From a virus, in the IMG/VR virus record IMGVR_UViG_3300032151_000007, positions 1 to 24,780 of that record: 24,780 nucleotides of DNA, one strand, 5' to 3'. Shown piece after piece: positions 1 to 5,508 of this stretch (positions are counted from its first letter, which is position 1; every line of letters starts with the position of its first letter). The position numbers and the translations under genes were made by a program. The notes beneath the pieces are model-generated. The model was not told where the DNA came from. It ran no database searches and was given only the letters and a program-made list of their open reading frames with translations.

Positions 1-13
1 CATAATTTTTTTT

Positions 14-418
14 TTAATTTGATTTATTGAATTCGTCGGATTCGTCTTCCGACTTGACGCCGATTTCGTAAAGATTTAAAATTTTAAGCACCGCACGCGC
101 CATTGAACGTTTTTCGGCCATTTCCAAAACATAATGCGACAAAGTGTTGCCGTCCTTATATGTTGCGCCACGCAACGCCGAACCCGTTGTTTCCAATGTT
201 TGTTCACCTAATATTGACGTTGCTTTAACGGACGCAAAATTTGGTTCACTTCTTATGATTTCATAAGTGACTGAAATTTTAGATTTCGCCATTATTTTTT
301 CGATTCCGGATCGCGTCAAAATAACATAATTTTTGTGTGAAAATACGTCTTCCGGTGTTAATTCGTAATCAATATACATTGTTTTTAATTGTTCGCGATT
401 TTTGTTTTTTTGTTCCAT
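14..418 (-). CDS. Hypothetical phage protein, AEKR-type C-terminus
   Basis: This is a 134-aa soluble protein that I do not recognise with certainty. The C-terminal half has a conserved-looking stretch, TGSAL followed about 18 residues later by EMAEKRSMARAVLKIL and LYEIG. The arrangement of an ME-AEKR helix ending in a small Gly-rich tail recalls single-strand annealing or ERF/Rad52-like phage recombination proteins, but the match is loose and the N-terminus is not diagnostic. The chosen ATG follows an A-rich leader (CCAAAAAAGAAAAAACC) and lies about 20 bases downstream of a very good Bacteroidota promoter (441-470), so this gene probably begins its own transcript. The next gene starts with an ATG at positions 3-1, about 11 bases after this stop, and leaves the window. 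A recombination role is speculative; the gene itself looks real. Confidence 0.75.
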   Translation of the reverse strand: MEQKNKNREQLKTMYIDYELTPEDVFSHKNYVILTRSGIEKIMAKSKISVTYEIIRSEPNFASVKATSILGEQTLETTGSALRGATYKDGNTLSHYVLEMAEKRSMARAVLKILNLYEIGVKSEDESDEFNKSN

Positions 419-440
419 GGTTTTTTCTTTTTTGGTTTTA

Positions 441-470
441 CAAAGTTAATAAATTTTTGACAATATGCAA
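441..470 (-). promoter_or_regulatory. Bacteroidota-type promoter for the 134-aa gene
   Basis: On the minus strand, TTG (470-468) is followed by exactly 19 bases and then TAACTTTG (448-441). This matches the TTG-N19-TAnnTTTG consensus known for Flavobacterium and Bacteroides. The TTG begins immediately after the stop codon of the upstream 87-aa gene. The start codon at 418 lies 22 bases past the -7 box, giving a short leader. Confidence 0.65.
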
Positions 471-734
471 TTATTTTTTATATATATTTCCGCCATAACT
501 AGGCGTCGAATCGGCGTCAATTATACCACCCTTAACAACACGCAATCCGTTGACAATATCGCCACGCGTTGCGTTTTTGATTAATCTTTCCCATTTTGCA
601 AAATTCCGATATCCGGAATCCACGCACGTTCGGAATGATTTTTCGCCGTCGTTAAAAAATAAATAATACATTGTCCCGCCCGTCTTTTGTGACGGAACGG
701 ATTTTTGGTTTTTGTAGTGAAATTTTTTATTCAT
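471..734 (-). CDS. Hypothetical protein (87 aa)
   Basis: This is a basic 87-aa protein without a recognised family. It has an aromatic centre (MYYLFFNDGEKSFRTCVDSGYRNFAKWERL) followed by a predicted beta-rich end (GDIVNGLRVVKGGIID). No signal peptide or membrane segment is seen. The ATG at 734 follows an A-rich leader and lies 12 bases after the stop of the Cys-containing gene upstream, so the two are probably cotranscribed. A promoter for the next gene starts right at its stop codon. Codon use is like the neighbours, and the reading frame is open across the whole interval, supporting a real gene. Confidence 0.7.
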   Translation of the reverse strand: MNKKFHYKNQKSVPSQKTGGTMYYLFFNDGEKSFRTCVDSGYRNFAKWERLIKNATRGDIVNGLRVVKGGIIDADSTPSYGGNIYKK

Positions 735-746
735 TGTTTTATTATT

Positions 747-947
747 TTAAAGGTGTTCGCCGCACGTTGGACAAAGGCCATAATCTTTAACGCATGGCGT
801 GATTTCGTCGTTGCAACACGAAACATTGATCGGTTCTTTGTTTCCTTTTAAATACGTTTCGTGATCAATCACGGTTGTTTTTTGTAGTTTTTGCGCCTTT
901 TGTTGCGCTTTTACTTCTTTTATTAAATTTTCCGTTTGTTTCTTCAT
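747..947 (-). CDS. Small Cys-rich (zinc-ribbon-like) protein (66 aa)
   Basis: This 66-aa protein has a charged, probably helical N-terminus rich in Lys and Gln (MKKQTENLIKEVKAQQKAQ) and a C-terminus with CC, a single Cys and a CPTCGEHL end, which looks like a degenerate zinc ribbon (about residues 43-66). The reading frame is open for another 21 codons upstream. I chose the ATG at 947 because it overlaps by one base the TAA of the 48-aa gene upstream (TAATG), a typical translational coupling arrangement. A zinc-binding role is inferred from the cysteines alone. Confidence 0.6.
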   Translation of the reverse strand: MKKQTENLIKEVKAQQKAQKLQKTTVIDHETYLKGNKEPINVSCCNDEITPCVKDYGLCPTCGEHL

Positions 948-1093
948 TATCTTAATTTTTTTGTTGTGATCGTAATAACACCGCGCCACGCGTCCAACGT
1001 GTGAACACAAACGATTCCGGTTAATAAATGATTGGTTGCGACAACTTGGTGTCGATTAAAAATGTTGTAAATTGAACGAAATAAATTTTTCAT
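947..1093 (-). CDS. Small hypothetical protein (48 aa)
   Basis: A 48-codon gene begins MKNLFRSIYNIFNRH and ends TITTKKLR. It fills the space between the 69-aa gene and the Cys-rich gene. Its ATG at 1093 sits six bases behind AACCAAAAAAACCAA, nearly the same leader found before the 78-aa and 118-aa genes, and its TAA shares one base with the next ATG. Those two signals are the main support, as the protein is too short to judge on its own. It is basic, with a weakly hydrophobic centre (LLTGIVCVHTL). Function unknown. Confidence 0.5.
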   Translation of the reverse strand: MKNLFRSIYNIFNRHQVVATNHLLTGIVCVHTLDAWRGVITITTKKLR

Positions 1094-1112
1094 GATAATT
1101 TGGTTTTTTTGG

Positions 1113-1322
1113 TTAATTAATTTTTTTTATTGTTTTTTCTAAGTCAACGCAAAAATCGTCAAAATCGGCCTTGTGTGTTTTGCCTTCGAAATCAAAATTG
1201 ATTGTGATTTTTTTTGTAAACATGCAAACATAAACTTCATTTATTTGTGCGCCTTGTTTAATCATTTCACGAATTCGAATTCTTAATTTCTTTTGACGTT
1301 CTTGTGTGTGTGGGTTTTCCAT
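1113..1322 (-). CDS. Hypothetical protein (69 aa)
   Basis: This 69-aa protein has a strongly basic N-terminal helix (QERQKKLRIRIREMIKQG) followed by beta-like segments (VYVCMFTKKITINFDF) and an acidic tail (DFDDFCVDLEKTI). It has no recognised family and no membrane segment. The start codon lies only five bases beyond the T-tract of a strong hairpin terminator (1328-1353) and I see no promoter of its own. It is therefore expressed either by readthrough or from a promoter I cannot recognise. Downstream lies the 48-aa gene, probably in the same transcript. Confidence 0.65.
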   Translation of the reverse strand: MENPHTQERQKKLRIRIREMIKQGAQINEVYVCMFTKKITINFDFEGKTHKADFDDFCVDLEKTIKKIN

Positions 1323-1327
1323 AATAT

Positions 1328-1353
1328 AAAAAGGCGGAACATAATGTCCCGCC
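1328..1353 (-). terminator. Intrinsic terminator after the 78-aa gene
   Basis: On the minus strand, GGCGGGACAT pairs with ATGTTCCGCC (1353-1333). This is nearly a perfect palindrome, with one G-T pair, and forms a GC-rich hairpin followed directly by TTTTTATATT. It lies between the stop of the 78-aa gene (1364) and the start of the 69-aa gene (1322), close enough to the latter to act as an attenuator. Confidence 0.8.
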
Positions 1354-1363
1354 CGTGTTTGTT

Positions 1364-1600
1364 TTATCTTGCGATTGCTTTTGCTAAATATGTAAAAAAG
1401 TGCATTATGTCACCGTTTAAAAAATCGATTTTAATTAATGTGTTTTTGATTTGTTTTTGTTGGTGCGTTGGTGCGATTGCAATGTGTTCAACAATTACGC
1501 CCAATGGAATAAAGTTTGTTCCGCTTTGTCCTTCAACTTCGATCATTGTTTCAATGTTGATGTTTTTTTCTGAAATTAGAGTGTTTAAATAGTTTGTCAT
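1364..1600 (-). CDS. Hypothetical protein in a single-gene unit (78 aa)
   Basis: This is a 78-aa acidic to neutral protein (MTNYLNTLISEKNINIETM at the start, LIKIDFLNGDIMHFFTYLAKAI near the end). I do not recognise a family with a known function. The gene has its own Bacteroidota-type promoter (1648-1676), an A-rich leader immediately before the ATG, and its own hairpin terminator (1328-1353), making it a self-contained, moron-like unit. The same promoter layout precedes the 118-aa gene at 10779, so the two are probably coregulated. An opposite-strand open frame over the same bases lacks such signals and is a shadow. A role in the early phase of infection is inference from the promoter type. 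Confidence 0.8.
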   Translation of the reverse strand: MTNYLNTLISEKNINIETMIEVEGQSGTNFIPLGVIVEHIAIAPTHQQKQIKNTLIKIDFLNGDIMHFFTYLAKAIAR

Positions 1601-1605
1601 TTTCT

Positions 1606-1621
1606 TTGGTTTTTTTTGGTT
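1606..1621 (-). repeat. 16-bp A-rich leader element, copy 1
   Basis: AACCAAAAAAAACCAA on the minus strand ends five bases before the ATG of the 78-aa gene. An identical copy lies four bases before the ATG of the 118-aa gene (10784-10799). A copy with one A fewer precedes the 48-aa gene (1100-1114). It occupies the place where a Shine-Dalgarno sequence would be. Confidence 0.65.
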
Positions 1622-1633
1622 GGCAATATTGCC
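1622..1633. promoter_or_regulatory. 12-bp palindrome in the 78-aa gene leader
   Basis: GGCAATATTGCC is a perfect 12-bp palindrome between the -7 box (1655-1648) and the start codon at 1600. It could be an operator for a dimeric repressor or a small hairpin in the leader. The otherwise similar leader of the 118-aa gene lacks it. Confidence 0.4.
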
Positions 1634-1647
1634 GTTGTTTCGTGGTG

Positions 1648-1676
1648 TAAAGATAAACGTTTTTTTATTAAATCAA
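1648..1676 (-). promoter_or_regulatory. Promoter of the 78-aa gene
   Basis: Minus strand TTG (1676-1674), 18 bases, TATCTTTA (1655-1648). This fits the Bacteroidota -33/-7 pattern apart from the last base of the -7 box. The TTG lies inside an 18-bp repeat shared with the promoter at 10831-10859. The leader to the ATG at 1600 is about 40 bases. Confidence 0.6.
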
Positions 1677-1687
1677 ACTTTTTTTCA
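1670..1687 (-). repeat. 18-bp promoter-linked direct repeat, copy 1
   Basis: TGAAAAAAAGTTTGATTT on the minus strand is identical, in the same orientation, to 10865-10882. Both copies lie just upstream of a TATCTTTA box. Here 14 bases separate repeat and box; at the other site it is 26, about one helical turn more. This would suit a shared activator or repressor site. Confidence 0.6.
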
Positions 1688-1732
1688 TTAAATATGCAAA
1701 AAACTTTCATTTACTAGGTTAAAATAAATTCA

Positions 1733-2977
1733 TTATTTAATCAAATTATGTGAAAATTGGCAAATTAAACCTTCGTTTTCGTCCCAAATGAACGCTTCGC
1801 ACGCTTGAATTGCGCCTTTATATCCTTTAAAATTATGCCATGCGTCCGTTCCGCTTAGTGAACGCATGAAACGAATAACAATTCCTTTGTGTTCTTGCGT
1901 TGCCATGAATTTAATTTCCTTTTTATGATGTAAATGTCCAATATGAATTTCGCGAAATTGCGTTGACGCCCATAATTTTGGAACTTCGGACGCCACTAAC
2001 AACGGCAAATCAATAATTTTTTCATTGTTTCCGTGCGTGTAACTGATTAAACAATTTCCAAATTTATAATGTTTCCTTGGTGTTGGTTGATTGTTAACCT
2101 CGACGTTTGGATTGTTGAAATACCAACACGACAACACGTCACCAACGTAAAATGATCTTTCCCAATCGTGATTCCCTTGGACAATAACAACGTCAACCGG
2201 CGCAACCTTGGATAATAAATCAATTCCGGCGATCAACAATTCCCGTCCGGCCTTAAATGTTTTTTGCCAACGAACGTCTTCGTCTTGCGGTGTTCCGGCC
2301 GACGTTTGGTTCAATCTTGTGTCCGAATTAAAAAAATCGTTGCCAACGGGAAAAACAATCCTTTTGATGTCGTAACCTTCCGAACGTTTTATAATGGCGT
2401 GAATCGCCGTTAAAAACCGTTTGGACGCAATTTTCGTGTCGTAATTGTCGCCGGTTTCTAAACCCCAACATAATTTCCCAAAATGTAAATCGAAAATGTT
2501 AATTTCCAACAAATGTCCATTGTCAATTTTTTTATATTCTAATTTTGGATATTTCGGCGCAAATGATTGAACTTCGTTAATTAATTCGTCGCGTAATTTT
2601 TTGATGTTTAAAATGTCCGTGTTCTTTTTTAACCACGCCTTTATTTGAAACAAAGGTTCAACAATAATCGTCCCTTCGACATTTGATCCAACTTCCCATT
2701 TATTAACAACATAACGTTCAATTTCCCAAACGTCCAAATCAATTTCGCAATGTTTAATTAAATCGTCAATGTTTTTGATTCGTGACGATCGTTTGGTTTC
2801 TACGGTTGCGCCTTTTTTGTTTTCGTCAAAAACAATTTCGTTTCCACTATTTGCCGAACGAACCGCCAAATCCAAACAATGTTTTTGGATATGTTTTGGA
2901 AATTTTCGTAATTGTGTGATTAAAGATTGTAAATCCGTTGTCCAATGTGGCCGAAATTGTTTGTGTGTTGGCCGCAC
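1733..2977 (-). CDS. Calcineurin-like metallophosphoesterase
   Basis: This 414-aa protein carries the full set of metallophosphoesterase motifs: DLH (D163, H165), GND (212-214), GNHD (268-271), an isolated H315 in YTHGN, and GHLHH (347-351). It should bind two metal ions and hydrolyse phosphoester bonds; the substrate (nucleic acid, nucleotide or protein) cannot be read from the sequence. An N-terminal domain of about 150 residues, with DVWEIERYVVNKWEVG near residues 82-97, precedes the catalytic domain and resembles the N-terminus of phage phosphoesterases common in Bacteroidota. The start is GTG at 2977, because an in-frame stop lies four codons upstream and no earlier ATG exists. It begins three bases after the spanin stop, so it is cotranscribed with the lysis genes. 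It closes this run of late genes; no clear terminator follows. Confidence 0.85.
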   Translation of the reverse strand: MRPTHKQFRPHWTTDLQSLITQLRKFPKHIQKHCLDLAVRSANSGNEIVFDENKKGATVETKRSSRIKNIDDLIKHCEIDLDVWEIERYVVNKWEVGSNVEGTIIVEPLFQIKAWLKKNTDILNIKKLRDELINEVQSFAPKYPKLEYKKIDNGHLLEINIFDLHFGKLCWGLETGDNYDTKIASKRFLTAIHAIIKRSEGYDIKRIVFPVGNDFFNSDTRLNQTSAGTPQDEDVRWQKTFKAGRELLIAGIDLLSKVAPVDVVIVQGNHDWERSFYVGDVLSCWYFNNPNVEVNNQPTPRKHYKFGNCLISYTHGNNEKIIDLPLLVASEVPKLWASTQFREIHIGHLHHKKEIKFMATQEHKGIVIRFMRSLSGTDAWHNFKGYKGAIQACEAFIWDENEGLICQFSHNLIK

Positions 2978-2979
2978 GA

Positions 2980-3456
2980 TTATTTTTTAAATAAACGTTT
3001 TAACACCAAAAACCCAATCAAAACGGCCGCAATAATAAACGCCCAATTTTTCATTTCTTTTGAAAATGGCGGTTTTTCTGCAATGATTTGTTCAATCGGA
3101 ATTTCGTGTGTAATAAAAACCGTGTCCGCGATACATTCACCGGTTAAATAAACAACCGAATCAATTCGAATGTATTTGATTTTTATTTTATCGCGTTCAA
3201 CAATTATCGTGTCGTTAACATTGCCAAAAACAAAAGACGTGTCAACCGAAACGTTGTTGAAAAATATCGTGTCCGACAATCGGATCGTGTCCGTTGGTTG
3301 TAACAACTCCGGAAATTTCTTTGTTAATACAAATATTTTTTCCTTTGCCTTTTGTTTTTGACATTCGTAACGTTTAACGGGTGATTTTAAAGCACAACAC
3401 CCCGTTAAAACAAACAATAATAAAATTGCTAATATTTTATTTTTTACAATTTTCAT
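2980..3456 (-). CDS. Probable one-piece spanin (u-spanin) lipoprotein
   Basis: This 158-aa protein begins with a lipoprotein signal: a basic start (MKIVKNK), a hydrophobic core and the lipobox LTGC with Cys20 as the likely lipidated residue. It ends in a transmembrane helix (about residues 138-152, WAFIIAAVLIGFLVL) followed by a basic tail KRLFKK. The part between is rich in beta-forming TDTI/DTII/DTVFI segments. A protein anchored to the outer membrane by lipid at one end and to the inner membrane at the other is the layout of phage T1 gp11, which fuses the two membranes at lysis. It directly follows an amidase and a holin-like gene. The frame is open 17 codons further upstream, but the ATG at 3456 is the one that creates the signal peptide, and it overlaps the holin-like gene by 20 bases. 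Confidence 0.7.
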   Translation of the reverse strand: MKIVKNKILAILLLFVLTGCCALKSPVKRYECQKQKAKEKIFVLTKKFPELLQPTDTIRLSDTIFFNNVSVDTSFVFGNVNDTIIVERDKIKIKYIRIDSVVYLTGECIADTVFITHEIPIEQIIAEKPPFSKEMKNWAFIIAAVLIGFLVLKRLFKK

Positions 3457-3661
3457 TTTTATTGCAACAACCGGACGGACGTTTTGTTTCGCCGTAAATG
3501 TAACCAATCACAAACGGTGATAATGCCGCGAAATATGTTGCCAATTCTGTTAAATTCGAACCGTTTTCGATTCCTTTTAAACCGAATATGATCCAACACG
3601 CAATCATTGTTGTTGTCATGATTGCTCTTTTTGATGTGAATAAACCTAATATATTTTTCAT
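3437..3661 (-). CDS. Holin-like small membrane protein
   Basis: This 74-aa protein has two predicted transmembrane segments, one around residues 14-28 (IMTTTMIACWIIFGL) and one around 40-57 (ATYFAALSPFVIGYIYG). A charged C-terminal tail with Cys and Lys follows (CCNKNENCKK). Its size, two-helix topology and place between an amidase and a likely spanin fit a class II holin, which would form holes in the inner membrane and time lysis. The family is not recognised by sequence, so the call rests on topology and neighbours. The ATG at 3661 follows an A-rich leader, about 25 bases after the amidase stop. Confidence 0.6.
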   Translation of the reverse strand: MKNILGLFTSKRAIMTTTMIACWIIFGLKGIENGSNLTELATYFAALSPFVIGYIYGETKRPSGCCNKNENCKK

Positions 3662-3686
3662 TTTTCTATTTTTTAAATTAATTATT

Positions 3687-4172
3687 TTAATTGAAATAAA
3701 TATTTTTCATTGTCAATCCAATGGACGTGCAATAATCGGAAACAATAAAAGACGGACACGCTTTGTTCGAAAACTGATTGTGTCCCGCAACCAAAATGTC
3801 GGGGTGACGCAAAATTTCGTGTTTAATATAAGTTTGCAGCGTGTCGCATTGCTTATTGTTCAACGTGTTTTTGGGCTTCTTTGTCTTTTTATCCAACCCG
3901 CCAACATAACAAACGTGTTTTGATTCGCTGTTTATACCACGAACACCCCATGTCATTTCCGAACTTTCGATTATTTGATCGTTTGGATTTGTTCCTTCTG
4001 CAAAGTGCATATTATGCAACGCACCGTCAATTGTAATCAAATCCGAATATCCAACACGGCTCCAATTTCGCCCATTTTTTCCCATGTGCCAATCCTTGAT
4101 TTGTTCGGGACGTATGTCGACGCCTTCATAAGTTGCCGAACAATGAATAACAAGATATTTCAATTTTGCCAT
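3687..4172 (-). CDS. N-acetylmuramoyl-L-alanine amidase (endolysin)
   Basis: This 161-aa protein belongs to the amidase_2/T7 lysozyme family, which cuts the bond between N-acetylmuramic acid and L-alanine in peptidoglycan. The zinc ligands and catalytic residues are visible: H10 in LVIHCSAT, Y42 in VGYSDL, H131 in AGHNQFS, K137 and C139 in KACPSF. They correspond to H17, Y46, H122, K128 and C130 of T7 lysozyme. There is no signal peptide, so release depends on the neighbouring holin-like protein. The protein is a bare catalytic domain with no cell-wall-binding module, as usual for phages of Gram-negative hosts. I chose the ATG at 4172 over an in-frame TTG two codons upstream. The start lies three bases after a TATTTTTG promoter box, suggesting a nearly leaderless mRNA. 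Confidence 0.93.
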   Translation of the reverse strand: MAKLKYLVIHCSATYEGVDIRPEQIKDWHMGKNGRNWSRVGYSDLITIDGALHNMHFAEGTNPNDQIIESSEMTWGVRGINSESKHVCYVGGLDKKTKKPKNTLNNKQCDTLQTYIKHEILRHPDILVAGHNQFSNKACPSFIVSDYCTSIGLTMKNIYFN

Positions 4173-4175
4173 GGA

Positions 4176-4222
4176 CAAAAATAAATATTTGTTTTATCGT
4201 TTCGTCGCAATTATTGGTTAAC
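4176..4222 (-). promoter_or_regulatory. Phage-type promoter before the amidase
   Basis: Read on the minus strand: GTTAAC (4222-4217), 6 bases, TTGCGACG (4210-4203), 19 bases, TATTTTTG (4183-4176), then 3 bases to the ATG at 4172. The same three blocks with the same 6- and 19-base gaps occur at 23436-23482. TATTTTTG is a perfect Bacteroidota -7 box. The GTTAAC contains the TAA stop of the upstream 55-aa gene. Confidence 0.6.
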
Positions 4223-4385
4223 GACTTGTTTTTAATTTTTGTTGAATTGTTTTTCTTTGCGAAATTAACTTTGATGTTTCGTCTTGATTTTCCCGAACTT
4301 TTTTCTTTTTTAAACGTTTATCAATATGATTGATTTTGTTTAAATTTTCCAAATGCAATTTATTTTTACCGTTTCTTTTGCTCAT
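4218..4385 (-). CDS. Small Lys-rich helical protein (55 aa)
   Basis: A 55-codon gene, MSKRNGKNKLHLENLNKINH to QQKLKTSR, overlaps the end of the upstream membrane-protein gene by 20 bases and stops just before the amidase promoter. The protein is very basic and predicted almost wholly helical, possibly coiled-coil, with no membrane segment. The overlap arrangement and complete filling of the interval support it. The function is unknown; a nucleic-acid-binding or lysis-accessory role would be guesswork. Confidence 0.55.
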   Translation of the reverse strand: MSKRNGKNKLHLENLNKINHIDKRLKKKKVRENQDETSKLISQRKTIQQKLKTSR

Positions 4386-4560
4386 TCCAATTTTTTATTT
4401 CTTTAATAACTTTTATTGTTGTCCAAATTATCGCAACCGAATAAGATATTAATTTTAGTTTCATTTCCATTTCTGACATGCTTATTCCAATTGCGCCAAT
4501 GTTTAAAAAAATCGTCAATGGACAAAATCGTTCAATTATTGTTTGCATTTTTAAAATCAT
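4366..4560 (-). CDS. Small membrane protein next to the lysis genes
   Basis: This 64-aa protein has two hydrophobic segments, about residues 13-28 (CPLTIFLNIGAIGISM) and 38-52 (ISYSVAIIWTTIKVI), then a basic tail (KNWNEQKKR). It could be a second holin, an antiholin or another lysis helper, since the amidase lies just downstream. The start may be the ATG at 4560 or, four codons later, the ATG at 4548. It starts nine bases after the stop of the fibre-like gene and overlaps the 55-aa gene by 20 bases, so it is in the same transcript as both. Confidence 0.6.
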   Translation of the reverse strand: MILKMQTIIERFCPLTIFLNIGAIGISMSEMEMKLKLISYSVAIIWTTIKVIKEIKNWNEQKKR

Positions 4561-4568
4561 TTAATTTA

Positions 4569-5333
4569 TTAACTTTGAATCAATCTTAATGTTGAATTTA
4601 CAATTAAATTTGCGGGCAATTCTGACGTGCAACGAATTATTGGAACAATAATGTCGGTGTTGACAAAAGAATAGGCGGCCGGATTTATTATAAAACATGT
4701 ATATTTGTTTTTATCAATCGGAAACGCCGTAATTGTCGCCGGATCAATAATTAATTCCGAACCTTCCGTTGGTTCTTCGCAATTCGGTTTCCAAACGGCG
4801 AATCCAATTTCACAAATAACGGCTTCGTCTGAATAAACCATTCCTTGATACGAATACAAATCCGGATTTGGTGAATCAACCCAATGCAACGAACCGCCCA
4901 TTGGGATTTGCGTCGGTATGGGCGTAATTGGTGCGGGTGCGCCACCACCTAAATTCATTGTAAAACCCAATTCGTTGTAATCGTGGACTTCGCCGCAACG
5001 TAACCCGCGACAATACCAATTTGTCGTCGATCCGCCTTTGCCGCCTTTTGGTGCGCCTTCGTAACTAAAACAACCACGCAAAGAATGCACGGAATGCGAC
5101 GCACCGCCACCGCCGGTTGAATTAATCGTCACGTCACCCAACCCCGTTGTTGGTGAAATTGTGACATTTGTTCCGGCAATTATTTTTGTAACATTATCGG
5201 ACGGGTGATCGTCAACCGCCCATATTAAAGCGCCGGACGAATCTTTTGTTAATTTTGTATTGTTTGCAGCGCCCGCAAATCCTTTTGGAACGTGGATTTG
5301 TGCGTCGGTTAAATCTTTGTGTAAATTTGACAT
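4569..5333 (-). CDS. Phage fibre or appendage-like structural protein
   Basis: This 254-aa protein opens with NLHKDLTDAQIHVPKGFAGA and continues with NNTKLTKDSSGALIW and a TINSTGGGG linker near residue 70. This N-terminal pattern recurs in Bacteroidota phage virion proteins and looks like a head- or tail-binding region of a fibre or decoration protein. The rest is Pro-, Gly- and Cys-containing and beta-rich, ending in LIVNSTLRLIQS, probably a globular exposed domain. The frame is open 19 codons further upstream, but those codons overlap the 56-aa gene and are Lys/Gln-rich leader-like sequence; I chose the ATG at 5333, preceded by a long A-rich leader. Host-surface binding is plausible but not shown. 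Confidence 0.65.
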   Translation of the reverse strand: MSNLHKDLTDAQIHVPKGFAGAANNTKLTKDSSGALIWAVDDHPSDNVTKIIAGTNVTISPTTGLGDVTINSTGGGGASHSVHSLRGCFSYEGAPKGGKGGSTTNWYCRGLRCGEVHDYNELGFTMNLGGGAPAPITPIPTQIPMGGSLHWVDSPNPDLYSYQGMVYSDEAVICEIGFAVWKPNCEEPTEGSELIIDPATITAFPIDKNKYTCFIINPAAYSFVNTDIIVPIIRCTSELPANLIVNSTLRLIQS

Positions 5334-5334
5334 T

Positions 5335-5505
5335 TTATTTTTTTTTGTTTTTTGTTTTTGGTTTGTTTTTATTATCGAATTGTGAAACACAAACGGCGAT
5401 TCGTTGTGTTAAATTTGGAAAATCTTCGGACATGATTTCCGTTTCAATACAACGCGAAATAAACGCGTCTTTTGGTTCGTCTTTGTTTGGTGTTGGCAAT
5501 GGCAT
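5335..5505 (-). CDS. Small conserved phage protein MPLP..PK (56 aa)
   Basis: A 56-codon gene encodes MPLPTPNKDEPKDAFISRCI, then a segment ending FPNLTQRIAVCVSQF and a Lys-rich tail. The layout MPLP-P-K-E--FISRC ... FP---QRIAVC-SQ is a short module I know from many phages and prophages, either alone or fused to the start of head-maturation proteins. Its two cysteines (19 and 39) are part of the pattern. Function is not established. It lies between the connector gene and the fibre-like gene, three bases after the former and one base before the latter, which suits a head-associated part. A shorter opposite-strand open frame is a shadow. Confidence 0.75.
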   Translation of the reverse strand: MPLPTPNKDEPKDAFISRCIETEIMSEDFPNLTQRIAVCVSQFDNKNKPKTKNKKK

Positions 5506-5508
5506 AAT

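Noticed and set aside
1293-1592. Plus-strand open frame of 99 codons opposite the 78-aa gene
   Set aside because: It lies antisense to a gene with its own promoter, leader and terminator. It has no A-rich leader, and its composition is that of a complementary strand. All supported genes are on the minus strand.
1709-1718. ATTTACTAGG and its inverse at 10909-10918 as an attachment site or recombination pair
   Set aside because: Only ten bases long and overlapping a gene end at one site. No integrase gene is seen here. I mention it only as part of the shared cassette.
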